DNA of 64,000 bases from Curtobacterium sp. MCLR17_036 (GTDB taxonomy: Bacteria > Actinomycetota > Actinomycetes > Actinomycetales > Microbacteriaceae), in the NCBI RefSeq assembly GCF_003234445.2, contig NZ_CP126269.1, positions 2,108,001 through 2,172,000 of the forward strand. Direction: 5' to 3'. The stretch's first letter is position 1. The number at the start of each line of letters is the position of its first letter. The notes below the pieces were generated by a model that saw only the letters and a list, made by a program, of their open reading frames with translations, was not told the DNA's origin and did not search any database. Shown piece by piece: positions 36,416 to 45,102 of the stretch. The translations under genes were made by a program, and so were the position numbers.

Positions 36416-37326
36416 TCCGCCGCCTGGTCTCCCGCCCCACCGGGCTCTTCGCGGTCGTCGTGCTCGGGCTGCTCGTCGTGCTCGCCGTCGTGTCGCTCGT
36501 CTGGACGCCGCAGGACCCGTTCCGCACGGACCCGTTCCACCAGTGGGAACGCCCGAGCGGCGCGCACTGGTTCGGCACCGACGCCGCCGGCCGCGACATC
36601 GCGAGCTACCTGCTCGCCGGCACCCGCACGACGGTGCTCGTCGCCGTCGGGTCCGGGGTCATCGCGAGCGTCGTCGGGGTCCTGCTCACCGCGGTCGGCT
36701 CGCTCACCGCCCGCTGGGTCCGCGAGGGCACGGCGGTCCTGCTCGACATCCTGGTGGCGTTCCCGACCCTGCTCACCGCGATGCTCCTGACGGCGGTGTT
36801 CGGTGGCTCGCTCGGTGTGGTGGTCGTCAGCGTCGGGCTGTCCTTCGGCGTGACGATCGCCCGCGTCGCCCGCGGCGAGATCCGCCGCATCGCCCGCAGC
36901 GACTACGTCACCGCAGCGCGGGCCTCGGGCGTCGGGGGTGCCGGGGTGCTGTTCCGCCACCTCGTGCCGAACGCGGCGCCGCTGTTCACCGTGCAGTTGT
37001 CGCTCGCGATGGCGACCGCGGTCCTCGCCGAGGCCGGCCTGTCCTACCTGGGCTACGGCGCCGGCTCGGACACCGCGTCGTGGGGCAGCCTGCTGTCCGA
37101 CCTGCAGACCTACATCGGCGTGCACCCGTGGAGCGCCACCTGGCCGGGCGCCGCGATCGCCCTCGTCGTCGCCGCGCTCTCCCTGCTCGGCGACGCGGTG
37201 CGCGACGCGACCGACCCGCGCCTGACCACGGGCGACCGCCGGTCCGTGCCGCCCGGTCCGGGTGCGGGGCCGGGCACGGGGCGTGCCGACGACGCCGCGA
37301 CGACCACTCCCGGGGTGACCGCATGA
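36412..37326 (+). CDS. ABC transporter permease (DppC-like)
   Basis: A 304-residue inner-membrane permease. Landmarks: HWFGTDAAGRDIASYLLAGTR (in parts), the EAA loop SDYVTAARASGVGGAGVLFRH and the hallmark ending WGSLLSDLQTY then VHPWSATWPGAAIALVVAALSLLGD. A short Pro/Gly-rich tail of about 35 residues follows that is not part of the family. GTG start overlapping dppB-like stop; stop overlaps the next ATG. Confidence 0.93.
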   Translation: MIRRLVSRPTGLFAVVVLGLLVVLAVVSLVWTPQDPFRTDPFHQWERPSGAHWFGTDAAGRDIASYLLAGTRTTVLVAVGSGVIASVVGVLLTAVGSLTARWVREGTAVLLDILVAFPTLLTAMLLTAVFGGSLGVVVVSVGLSFGVTIARVARGEIRRIARSDYVTAARASGVGGAGVLFRHLVPNAAPLFTVQLSLAMATAVLAEAGLSYLGYGAGSDTASWGSLLSDLQTYIGVHPWSATWPGAAIALVVAALSLLGDAVRDATDPRLTTGDRRSVPPGPGAGPGTGRADDAATTTPGVTA

Positions 37327-38144
37327 CCGACCACACTGCCCGGTCCGGCGACCCCGCCGCCGCGACCGGCGGCCTCGAGGTGACCGGGCTGTCGGTCCGC
37401 ATCACGGGGCGGACGATCCTGGACGACGTGACGTTCACCGTGCCTCCCGGCCGGCGTGTCGGCGTGATCGGCGCGTCCGGATCCGGCAAGTCGATGACCT
37501 CGCTCGCCCTGATGGGCCTGGAACCCGCGGGCGCGACCGTCACCGGCAGCATCCGCCTCGACGGCACCGAACTCGTCGGCCTGCCCGACCGCGAACGTGC
37601 CCGGTACCGCGGCGCCGGCATCGGGATGGTGTTCCAGGAGCCGGGCACCGCCCTCGACCCGCTCCGCCGCGTCGGCGCGCAGATCGCCGAACCGCTCCGG
37701 CTGCACCGCGGCCTGGACCGCCGGGGAGCCCGCGCGGCCGCGGTCGACCTCGCCGCGTCGGTGGGGCTGCCCGACCCGGCGTCGCTGCTGCGGCAGTACC
37801 CGCACCAGCTCTCCGGCGGGCAGCGGCAGCGCGTCTGCATCGCGATGGCGATGGCCGGCGAGCCGTCCTACCTGGTCGCCGACGAGCCGACCACGGCGCT
37901 CGACGTCACCACCGAGGCACGCATCCTCGACCTGTTCGAGGGCCTGTCGGCGGGCATGGTCTTCGTCACCCACGACCTCGCCGTGCTCGCCCGCATCGCC
38001 GACACCGCGGTGGTGCTCGACGCCGGCCGGGTGATCGAGCAGGGTCGGGTCGCGGACCTGCTCGCCGCACCACGGCACCCCGCCACCGTCGCGCTCGTCG
38101 ACGCCGCCCGCGCCACCGCCCGCCGCCCTGGAGGCACCGCGTGA
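37323..38144 (+). CDS. ABC transporter ATP-binding protein (DppD-like)
   Basis: A 273-residue ATPase: Walker A GASGSGKSM, MVFQEPGTALDPLRRVG Q-loop, signature LSGGQRQRVCIAM, Walker B YLVADEPTTALD and switch histidine VFVTHDLAV. It pairs with the next ATPase to drive the importer. It lacks the C-terminal oligopeptide/nickel extension usual in DppD. ATG overlaps the permease stop by 4 bp. Confidence 0.92.
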   Translation: MTDHTARSGDPAAATGGLEVTGLSVRITGRTILDDVTFTVPPGRRVGVIGASGSGKSMTSLALMGLEPAGATVTGSIRLDGTELVGLPDRERARYRGAGIGMVFQEPGTALDPLRRVGAQIAEPLRLHRGLDRRGARAAAVDLAASVGLPDPASLLRQYPHQLSGGQRQRVCIAMAMAGEPSYLVADEPTTALDVTTEARILDLFEGLSAGMVFVTHDLAVLARIADTAVVLDAGRVIEQGRVADLLAAPRHPATVALVDAARATARRPGGTA

Positions 38145-38923
38145 CCGACGCCCTGCACGCCACCGGCCTGCACCGCACCTACCGGCTCCCCCGCCGCGGA
38201 CCCTTCGAGCCCGGCCCGGTGCGCACCGCCGTCGACGGTGTCGACCTGACGGTCGCCCCCGGCGCCCGCCTCGGGATCGTCGGCGAGTCGGGATCGGGCA
38301 AGTCGACCCTGGTCCGCCTGCTCGCCGGCCTGGAGGCCCCTTCCGCCGGCACCGTCACCGCCTCCGGCCGCCAGGTGGACGCGTCCGGCTCCGCTGCCGC
38401 GATGCGCTGGTTCCGCCGCGAGACCGGCATCGTCTTCCAGGACCCGTACGCCTCGCTCGACCCGCGGATGCGCGTCGGTGCGATCGTCGCCGAACCCCTC
38501 CGGGCGCTCCGGGTCGACGGCTCGCACGCGTCGCTCGTGCGCGACGTGCTGGAGCGGGTCGACCTGCCCGCCGACGCGGCGAACCGGTACCCGCACGAGT
38601 TCTCGGGCGGCCAACGGCAGCGCATCGCGATCGCCCGGGCCGTCGTGCACTCCCCCCGCATCCTGTTCGGCGACGAGCCGATGAGCGCCCTCGACGTGGT
38701 CGTCCGCACCCGCGTGATCGAGCTGTTCCGCTCCCTCGCCGACGACCTCGGTCTGACGCTCGTGCTCGTCTCGCACGACATCGGAGTCGTGCAGCGCCTG
38801 TGCGACACCGTCGCGGTCATGTCGGCGGGGCGCATCGTCGAGCGGGGGCCGGTGTCGCTGCTCGACGCGCCGCAGCACCCGGTGACCCAGGCGTTGGTGG
38901 CGGCGGCGCCGACGTTGCCGTAG
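38141..38923 (+). CDS. ABC transporter ATP-binding protein (DppF-like)
   Basis: A 260-residue ATPase: Walker A GESGSGKSTLVRLLAGL, IVFQDPYASLDPRMRVG, signature FSGGQRQRIAIARAVV, Walker B ILFGDEPMSALDV and switch histidine LVSHDIGVVQRLCD. Strong GGAGG site six bases before the GTG start, which overlaps the previous stop. Last gene of the importer operon; a 770-bp repeat region follows. Confidence 0.92.
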   Translation: MTDALHATGLHRTYRLPRRGPFEPGPVRTAVDGVDLTVAPGARLGIVGESGSGKSTLVRLLAGLEAPSAGTVTASGRQVDASGSAAAMRWFRRETGIVFQDPYASLDPRMRVGAIVAEPLRALRVDGSHASLVRDVLERVDLPADAANRYPHEFSGGQRQRIAIARAVVHSPRILFGDEPMSALDVVVRTRVIELFRSLADDLGLTLVLVSHDIGVVQRLCDTVAVMSAGRIVERGPVSLLDAPQHPVTQALVAAAPTLP

Positions 38924-39007
38924 GGCGTCGGCGCCGAGGGCGTCGGGGGGCGGGGGGGGCGGCGGTTGGTGCGGCCGGGGCGGCGGACGCTGGGGTGCCG
39001 GGACGTG

Positions 39008-39171
39008 CGACAACGTCGACGTCGTACGACAGCGACCTTGTCGCGCGGGCCCACACGGCGCGGGGTCGGGCGGGTCGGGGCGGCGCGCACGACAACATCG
39101 ACGTCGTACGACAGCGACATTGTCGCAGGGGCCCACACGGCGCGGAGCCGGGCGGGTCGGGGCGGTTCGGG
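39008..39171. repeat. 82-bp tandem duplication with a GCGACAA...TTGTCGC hairpin
   Basis: Two copies start at 39008 and 39090. Each contains an imperfect hairpin: CGACAAC(A/G)TCGACGTCG on one side and CAGCGAC(A/C)TTGTCGC on the other, followed by GGGCCCACACGGCGCGG. The copies differ at a handful of positions. The palindromes at 54.8 kb have a similar GTCGAC/GTGCGAC composition. Confidence 0.8.
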
Positions 39172-39187
39172 GCTCGGGGCTCGGGGC

Positions 39188-39315
39188 TCGATGCACGCGC
39201 ATCCTGCGACAGACCACGCGACGATCGACACGTGCTCCGTCGGAACATGCACGCGCAGACGATGCGAGCGCATGGTGCGACGGGACACCGGTCGAACCTC
39301 GGGTGTCCGGTCGCA
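39188..39315. repeat. 128-bp direct repeat, copy 1
   Basis: Begins TCGATGCACGCGCATCCTG and ends GGTCGCA. Matches copy 2 at 39443-39570 with about three differences. It contains an imperfect hairpin built on CATGCACGC and GAGCGCATG. No open reading frame with the genome's codon bias runs through it. Confidence 0.9.
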
Positions 39316-39442
39316 AGGTGCGCACACATCCAACTCGGCGAGGGGCACCGGCCCTCCGCAGTAGGTCAGCCGGTCGCGCCTGGGCCCCGGAGCCGCGCGA
39401 CCTCGACCCCGCTCGGCAGTGGCGGCGGAACGCCCCGGCGGG

Positions 39443-39570
39443 TCGATGCACGCGCATCCTGCGACAGACCACGCGACGATCGACACGTGCTCCGTCGGAA
39501 CATGCACGCGCAGACGATGCGAGCGCATGGTGCGACGGGACACCGGTCGAACGACGGGTGTTCGGTCGCA
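39443..39570. repeat. 128-bp direct repeat, copy 2
   Basis: Second copy of the 39188-39315 element, in the same orientation and about 98 per cent identical by eye. The differences cluster near the right end (AACCTCGGG against AACGACGGG, and GTCCGG against GTTCGG). High identity suggests recent duplication or active conversion. Confidence 0.9.
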
Positions 39571-39637
39571 GAGCGCGTCAGCACCGGCACGCACCGGCAT
39601 CGGCACGCATCAGCACGAGAACCCGCATCCACGCGCA

Positions 39638-39677
39638 GGCACCGGCACCGGTGCCGGCACCGGTGCCGGCACCGGCA
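39638..39677. repeat. GGCACCGGTGCC palindromic microsatellite
   Basis: About 40 bp made of GGCACC and GGTGCC hexamers that form overlapping 12-bp palindromes, followed immediately by the 3' end of the amidase gene. It can fold into several alternative hairpins and could stop transcription arriving from either side. Confidence 0.7.
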
Positions 39678-39695
39678 ACTGCACCGGCCCCCGCC

Positions 39696-41141
39696 TCAGG
39701 CCGTCCAGGCCCCCGGGTGCCGGCGCTGCCACCGCAGCCGCCGCTCGAGCTGGGCGCCGATGGCGAGCAGGACGCGCTCGCCGCCCGGTCGGCCGATCAG
39801 CTGCACGCCCATCGGCAGGCCGCCGCCGTCGGGGTGGTCCTCCGCGGTGACGCCGACGGGCAGCGTGATCGCGGGGAGCCCCGACACGTTCGCCATCGAG
39901 GTCCACGGCGAGTAGGCGCACTGGCGGCGGAAGTCCTCCTCCGGGTAGTCGCCGTACCAGCCGAGGGGCCGTGGGGTGAGCGCGAGCGTCGGTGTGAGCA
40001 CCGCGTCGTACCGGTCGAACGCGCCGACGAGGGTCGCCGAGAACGTGTCGAGCGCGGTCATCGCGTCGAGCACCTGCGTGCCGCTGAGCCGCTGCCCCCG
40101 CTCCACGAGCCACGCCACGAGCGGAGTGAGCGCGGACAGGTCGATGCCGGGGACCGTCGGCAGCCGCGCCGCGGAGCTCTCCCACGCCGTGCGGAAGGCG
40201 TCGGCGTAGGGCACCCGGGGCATCCGCACGTCCTCGACGCCGTGCCCCAGTTCGCCGAGCACCCGCACGGCGGTCTCGACGACGGCACGCGCCGCGGGGT
40301 CGACGACGACGTCGACGGTGTCGTCCCACGGTGAGCCCTCGAGCAGCCCGACGACGAAGCGCCCCTCGCCGCGGACGGCCGCCGCGGTGAACGGCCCCTC
40401 GCCGACGTCCGGGGTGACGAGCGCGTACGGCGACGGCTCGGTCAGCCCGGTCGGTGCCACGAGGGCGTCGAGCAGCATGCCCGCGTCGGCGACGTTCCGG
40501 GTGAGCGGCCCCGCCACCGAGAGCCCGCCGACGCCGGACCGCCCGGGCATCGACGGCACGCGTCCGCGGCTCGGCTTGAGGCCGACGAGTCCGGTCGCCG
40601 CGGCTGGGATCCGCACGGAACCCCCGCCGTCGGAACCGACCGCCGCCGGCAGCAGCCCGGCGGCGACGGCCACCGCGGCACCGCTCGACGAGCCACCGGG
40701 CGCCCGCGCGGTGTCGTACGGGTTCCGGGTCACCCCGAGCCGTGTCTCCGACGACGACGACAGGCCGAACTCCGGCGACGCCGTCTTGCCGAGGCTCACC
40801 GTGCCGGCCGCGTCGAGCGCCGCGACGAGCGGGTGGTCGGCCCCGGCGGGGCGCTCCGGCAGGCTCGTGGTGCCGCTGCGCGTGGGGACCCCGGCGCGGT
40901 CGTACAGGTCCTTGTCGGCGGACGGGAGGCCCCACAACGGTCGCGACGTCGGCACCAGGTGGCCGAGACGGTCGGCACGCAACCGTGCCGCGTCCGCCGT
41001 GACCGTCACGAAGGCGCCGAGTCCGGGGTCGAGGCGTTCCACGCGGGCCAGGTAGTGCTCGGCCACCTCGCGGGCGGTCGCCTCCCCCCGGCGGATCCAG
41101 TCCCAGAGTTCCTGCGCGGAGAGGTGGTGGAGTTCGAACAC
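39696..41141 (-). CDS. Amidase signature family enzyme
   Basis: A 481-residue Ser-cisSer-Lys amidase. Catalytic residues in order: lysine about 77 in LPSADKDLYD, cis-serine about 152 in APGGSSSGAAVA, and nucleophile about 175 in GSDGGGSVRIPAAATG, then LVGLKPSRGRVP. It is not a GatA: the gene is single with no gatC/gatB nearby. The amide substrate is unknown. The GTG start VFELHHLSAQELWDW is preferred; a GTG 48 bp upstream gives an Arg-rich extension. Confidence 0.9.
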   Translation of the reverse strand: MFELHHLSAQELWDWIRRGEATAREVAEHYLARVERLDPGLGAFVTVTADAARLRADRLGHLVPTSRPLWGLPSADKDLYDRAGVPTRSGTTSLPERPAGADHPLVAALDAAGTVSLGKTASPEFGLSSSSETRLGVTRNPYDTARAPGGSSSGAAVAVAAGLLPAAVGSDGGGSVRIPAAATGLVGLKPSRGRVPSMPGRSGVGGLSVAGPLTRNVADAGMLLDALVAPTGLTEPSPYALVTPDVGEGPFTAAAVRGEGRFVVGLLEGSPWDDTVDVVVDPAARAVVETAVRVLGELGHGVEDVRMPRVPYADAFRTAWESSAARLPTVPGIDLSALTPLVAWLVERGQRLSGTQVLDAMTALDTFSATLVGAFDRYDAVLTPTLALTPRPLGWYGDYPEEDFRRQCAYSPWTSMANVSGLPAITLPVGVTAEDHPDGGGLPMGVQLIGRPGGERVLLAIGAQLERRLRWQRRHPGAWTA

Positions 41142-41207
41142 GGTTCCCGAGCCTAGGCGTCCCCGACGCGCGCCGACCGGCGGGCGCACGCCGGGCCTCC
41201 CGTCAGG

Positions 41208-42107
41208 TCAGCGGCCCACGTGGGCCGCCAGCACGTCGTGCACCGTCGTCCAGGTGTGCGGACCCCAGCGGTCGTCGTCGACGTGGTGCAGCTCGGCCTC
41301 GCCGCTGAACATGCTCACGAAGTACTGCATGCCCTGCCAGGCGGGGAACGGCGCGTCGTCGTCCTTCGACAGGCGCCGACCGACCCGGGCCATCGCGGAC
41401 AGGGTGCCGGCGGTGCCGGCCCACTGCAGCCGGAAGGTGGTGCCGGTCAGGCGGGACATCGTGGCGGCGATGGTCCGCGAGGTGACGCGGTCCCCCGCGA
41501 CCTCGACGTACCGGGGTGCGTCCGGGTCGAGCGCGGCGAGCGCCGTCACGCGGGCGACGTCGTCCTTCGTGGTGAAGTCGAGGACCTGGTCCGGCGACGA
41601 CCAGTACAGGACGCGCCGCCGGTCGAAGAGCACGAGCGGCGCCTGGCCGGTGAGCATGTCGGCGAACGCGCCGTTCAGGATCGACGTCGCACGGATCGGC
41701 GCGGCGTCGACGGCCGCGGCGAACTCGCGCCGGAGCTCGAAGTTGCGGTTCGTCCCGGGGGTGATCGACCGGTAGTCGGCGCTGTAGTCGGACGGCACGA
41801 AGCGGGGCACGCCCGCCTCGACCGCGGCGTCGAGCAGCGCGCGCTGCGCGTCGACGATCACCGCACGGGTCCCGCTGACCGCGGAGACGACGACGTCGAC
41901 GCCGGACGCGGCGGCCACGAGCGCGGGGTGATCGGTGTAGGCGGCGGTGACGACGTCGACGTGCTCCTCGTCGCCGAAGTGCTGGCGGGCGCTGTCGCTG
42001 CCTGGGCGGGTGAGGACGCGGACACGGGTGTCGTGCTGCAGGAGCTCGCGGACGATGCGGCGACCGAGGTCTCCGGTGGCGCCTGCGACGAGGACGGTGG
42101 TGGTCAT
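41208..42107 (-). CDS. NmrA/isoflavone-reductase-like NAD(P)-binding protein
   Basis: A 299-residue atypical short-chain dehydrogenase. The N-terminal nucleotide motif is VLVAGATGDLGRRIVREL (GxxGxxG form). It also has the VSAVSG loop and PRFVPSDYSADY in place of a YxxxK catalytic pair, as in NmrA-type sensors and isoflavone-reductase relatives. It may act on a small aromatic or sense redox state. Start at the ATG 64 bp from the divergent small gene. Confidence 0.82.
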   Translation of the reverse strand: MTTTVLVAGATGDLGRRIVRELLQHDTRVRVLTRPGSDSARQHFGDEEHVDVVTAAYTDHPALVAAASGVDVVVSAVSGTRAVIVDAQRALLDAAVEAGVPRFVPSDYSADYRSITPGTNRNFELRREFAAAVDAAPIRATSILNGAFADMLTGQAPLVLFDRRRVLYWSSPDQVLDFTTKDDVARVTALAALDPDAPRYVEVAGDRVTSRTIAATMSRLTGTTFRLQWAGTAGTLSAMARVGRRLSKDDDAPFPAWQGMQYFVSMFSGEAELHHVDDDRWGPHTWTTVHDVLAAHVGR

Positions 42108-42171
42108 GGCGACCACGCTACGGACGGCCGGGTCACCGGGGCACAGGTCCGGCGCCCCGTACCCTGTCGGC

Positions 42172-42474
42172 ATGGACACACCCGCTGCCTCCGGCACGAC
42201 GAAGCGCCGGGTCGGCCTGCGGCTGGTGCGGCCCCTGCTGACCTGGGGCGCACGGCCCACCGTCACGATCGACGGCGTCGGGCACCCGGCGCAGTGGGGC
42301 ACGGGGACGTGGGCGGTCGCCGACGACGGGGACACCGTCGTCGGGGTCTTCCTGTTCAACCGGGTCTGGCGCTCCGGTGCCGCCGCGGTGCGGGTCGGCG
42401 AGGCGACCGAGCTCGAGTACCGGGTCGGGCCGCTGCCCTTCCTGCCCGGACGGTTGGTCGTCCCCCGCCGCTGA
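42172..42474 (+). CDS. Hypothetical protein (100 aa)
   Basis: Not recognised. A 100-residue basic, beta-rich protein. The middle holds WGTGTWAVADDGDTVVGVF and FNRVWRSGAAAVRVG, with no clear membrane helix or cysteines. Codon use is like its neighbours (strong G/C third positions), supporting a real gene. It precedes the ABC-F gene by 35 bp and could share its transcript. Confidence 0.6.
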   Translation: MDTPAASGTTKRRVGLRLVRPLLTWGARPTVTIDGVGHPAQWGTGTWAVADDGDTVVGVFLFNRVWRSGAAAVRVGEATELEYRVGPLPFLPGRLVVPRR

Positions 42475-42509
42475 CGGTCGGCGCTCCCGCAGCGTGGGAC
42501 GATTGCGGG

Positions 42510-44174
42510 ATGACCGCCACGCTCGTCGCCAAGGGCCTGTCCGGCGGGTACGCCGCACGCACGCTGTTCGACTCCCTCGACCTCACGGTGGCCCCCGGTG
42601 ACGTCATCGGCGTCGTCGGGGTGAACGGCGCCGGCAAGTCGACGTTGCTGCGGCTGCTCGCCGGTGTCGACCAGCCCCTCGCCGGCACGGTGTCCACCGC
42701 CCCGGCCGACGCCTTCGTCGGGTGGCTGCCGCAGGAGCACGAACGCGTGGCGGGCGAGACCGTCGCGGGCTACATCGCCCGGCGCACCGGTTCGGCGGAG
42801 GCGACCGAGGCGATGGACACGGCCGCGGCGGCGCTCGCCGATCCCGACGCGGGTGACGCGGCCGCCGAGCGGTACTCCGCGGCGCTCGACCGGTGGCTCG
42901 CCGCCGGTGCCGCCGACCTGGACGACCGGATCCCGGCGGTGCTCGCCGACCTCGGGCTCGACGTCGGCTCCGACGAGGACGGCGTCGGTCCGGAGTCGCT
43001 CATGACCGCGCTCTCCGGCGGCCAGGCCGCACGGGTCGGGCTCGCCGCACTGCTGCTCTCGCGGTTCGACGTGGTCCTGCTCGACGAGCCGACGAACGAC
43101 CTCGACCTGGACGGCCTCGACCGGATCGAGGCGTTCGTCAAGGGCCTGCGCGGCGGGGTGGTGCTCGTCAGCCACGACCGCGAGTTCCTGGCGCGCTCGG
43201 TGACGTCGGTGCTCGAGCTCGACCTGGCGCAGTCCTCGCACCGGCTGTTCGGCGGCGGGTACGACTCGTTCCTCGAGGAGCGCGAGATCGCCCGGCAGCA
43301 CAAGCGCGACGCCTACGACGAGTTCGCGTCCACGAAGGCCGACCTCGTCTCGCGTGCCCGGACGCAGCGGGAGTGGTCGAGCCAGGGCGTCCGGAACGCG
43401 ATGAAGAAGAACCCGGACAACGACAAGATCCGCCGCCGGGCCGCCTCGGAGTCGAGCGAGAAGCAGGCGCAGAAGGTCCGGCAGATGGAGTCGCGCATCG
43501 CCCGCCTCGACGAGGTCGAGGAGCCGCGCAAGGAGTGGCAGCTCGAGTTCACCATCGGCAGCGCACCCCGGTCGTCGGCGGTCGTCGCGACGCTGTCCGA
43601 CGCCACCTTCACCCAGGGCGACTTCACGCTCGGTCCGGTGTCGCTGCAGGTCGACGGCGGCGACCGCATCGGCATCACCGGGCCGAACGGCGCCGGCAAG
43701 TCGACGCTGCTCCGCGCGCTGCTCGGCGCGCAGTCCCCCACGACCGGCACCGCCTCGACCGGGTCGAGCGTCGCGATCGGAGAGATCGACCAGGCCCGGG
43801 CGGCCTTCACCGGTGACCAGCCCCTCGCCGCGGCGTTCGAGGCGATCGTGCCCGAGTACACCACGGCCGACGTGCGGACCCTGCTCGCGAAGTTCGGGCT
43901 GAAGGCGGACCACGTCGGTCGTCCCGCGTCGGCGCTCTCGCCCGGTGAGCGCACCCGCGCGGGCCTCGCACTGCTCCAGGCACGGGGCGTCAACGTGCTC
44001 GTGCTCGACGAGCCGACGAACCACCTCGACCTCGCCGCCATCGAGCAGCTCGAGCAGGCGCTCGAGTCGTACGACGGCACGCTCCTGCTCGTCACCCACG
44101 ACCGCCGTATGCTCGAGACCGTGCGGTTGGACCGCCAGTGGCGGGTGGAGGCCGGGCGGGTCACCGAACGCTGA
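42510..44174 (+). CDS. ABC-F family ATPase
   Basis: A 554-residue soluble protein with two ATPase cassettes and no membrane domain. Cassette 1: GVNGAGKSTLLRLL, LSGGQAARVGLA, VVLLDEPTNDLDLDGL. Cassette 2: GPNGAGKSTLLRAL, LSPGERTRAGLAL, VLVLDEPTNHLDLAAI. A basic, helical inter-cassette linker (about 270-345, rich in Lys/Arg) is the P-site tRNA interaction motif. ABC-F proteins act on the ribosome, as translation factors or as ribosome-protection resistance factors. Which applies here cannot be told from sequence alone. Confidence 0.92.
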   Translation: MTATLVAKGLSGGYAARTLFDSLDLTVAPGDVIGVVGVNGAGKSTLLRLLAGVDQPLAGTVSTAPADAFVGWLPQEHERVAGETVAGYIARRTGSAEATEAMDTAAAALADPDAGDAAAERYSAALDRWLAAGAADLDDRIPAVLADLGLDVGSDEDGVGPESLMTALSGGQAARVGLAALLLSRFDVVLLDEPTNDLDLDGLDRIEAFVKGLRGGVVLVSHDREFLARSVTSVLELDLAQSSHRLFGGGYDSFLEEREIARQHKRDAYDEFASTKADLVSRARTQREWSSQGVRNAMKKNPDNDKIRRRAASESSEKQAQKVRQMESRIARLDEVEEPRKEWQLEFTIGSAPRSSAVVATLSDATFTQGDFTLGPVSLQVDGGDRIGITGPNGAGKSTLLRALLGAQSPTTGTASTGSSVAIGEIDQARAAFTGDQPLAAAFEAIVPEYTTADVRTLLAKFGLKADHVGRPASALSPGERTRAGLALLQARGVNVLVLDEPTNHLDLAAIEQLEQALESYDGTLLLVTHDRRMLETVRLDRQWRVEAGRVTER

Positions 44175-44190
44175 CCACCGAGGGGGACGG

Positions 44191-45102
44191 ATGCGCCGCA
44201 GGACCGGGATCGCCGCGACCGTCGTCGGCGCGCTGCTCGTCGCCGCCGGTGCCGTCGTCGTCGTGACGACACGCTCCGACGCACCCGCGGTCGCCCCGAC
44301 CCGGGCGGCGGCGACTTCGCATCCGACGCCGACCCCCACGGCCGAGCCGCTGGCCGCCGTCCCCGCGGCGCCGACGCCGGCCGAGCTCGCCGCCCTGCCG
44401 CTGGCCTTCCACGACGCCGTCGTCCCGCGCCTGCTCGACGGGTCGACCGTCACCCCCGAGGACACCTTCCGGATCGCCACCCCGCGGCACGACCTCGTCG
44501 CCCTGTACGCGAGCCCGTCGTCGCGGGCCCGTCCGGTGGCGACGCTGTCCCACCGCGTCTCGACGATCGACCTGCCCGCCGCGACGGCCGTCTGGGGACG
44601 GTCACCGGGGGTCGACGGCGGCATGCTCCTCGTGTCGACGCCGGCACGGAACCGCACCCCCGGGGACGGCGGCACCGCCGAGGCCCCGAGCGCCACCTTC
44701 GCGTGGGCACGGGCAGCGGACTTCACCGTCCGCCCCACCGACCGGATGATCCGGGTGGACGTCGCGACGAGCGAGGTGTCCGTCGTCACGCGGGACGGCT
44801 CCGTCACGACCAGCGAGGCCGCTCGGCTCGGGACCCCGGAGGACCCCACCCCGATCGACACCGCCACCTACGTCGAGGCGGCCTACGTCGACACCCGGGT
44901 CGCGTACACGCAGGGCAACCCGATCATCCTGACCGGCGCGCACTCGTCGCGCATCCCGTCCTACGGCGGCAACGCGGCACTCACCGCGCTGCACTACTAC
45001 CCCGACCCGACGGGCAGCTCGCACGGGTGCGTCCGGGTCTCGGCGGAGATGACCCGCACGCTCGCGGCGCTGCCCGTCGGCACCCCGATCCGGTTCAGCT
45101 GA
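44191..45102 (+). CDS. L,D-transpeptidase (YkuD-type)
   Basis: A 303-residue envelope enzyme. N-terminal signal anchor (about 7-27), an Ala/Thr/Pro linker (30-65), an uncharacterised middle region, then a C-terminal YkuD domain (about 190-303) with the catalytic motif HSSRIPSYGG and SSHGCVRVS (Cys nucleophile, His and Arg). It cross-links peptidoglycan stems or attaches proteins. The DTATYVEAAYVDTRVAYTQG run precedes the active site. GAGGGGG before the ATG. It overlaps the convergent gntK by 8 bp. Confidence 0.88.
   Translation: MRRRTGIAATVVGALLVAAGAVVVVTTRSDAPAVAPTRAAATSHPTPTPTAEPLAAVPAAPTPAELAALPLAFHDAVVPRLLDGSTVTPEDTFRIATPRHDLVALYASPSSRARPVATLSHRVSTIDLPAATAVWGRSPGVDGGMLLVSTPARNRTPGDGGTAEAPSATFAWARAADFTVRPTDRMIRVDVATSEVSVVTRDGSVTTSEAARLGTPEDPTPIDTATYVEAAYVDTRVAYTQGNPIILTGAHSSRIPSYGGNAALTALHYYPDPTGSSHGCVRVSAEMTRTLAALPVGTPIRFS

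Larger units (their letters stand above)
38924..39695. repeat. Repeat array C: two kinds of duplicated element in a 772-bp convergent gap
   Basis: No gene is seen. The region starts with a G-rich stretch (38941-39000). It then holds two tandem 82-bp units, two 128-bp copies 255 bp apart, and a GGCACCGGTGCC-type palindromic microsatellite at 39638-39677. It separates the last importer gene (plus) from an amidase gene (minus). Sub-features are listed separately. Confidence 0.85.

Noticed and set aside
39188..39570. Insertion sequence or MITE
   Set aside because: No terminal inverted repeats, target-site duplication or transposase; direct duplication explains it better.
42510..44174. ABC-F gene as antibiotic resistance determinant
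   Set aside because: Sequence alone cannot separate resistance factors from housekeeping ABC-F translation factors, and no resistance context is present.
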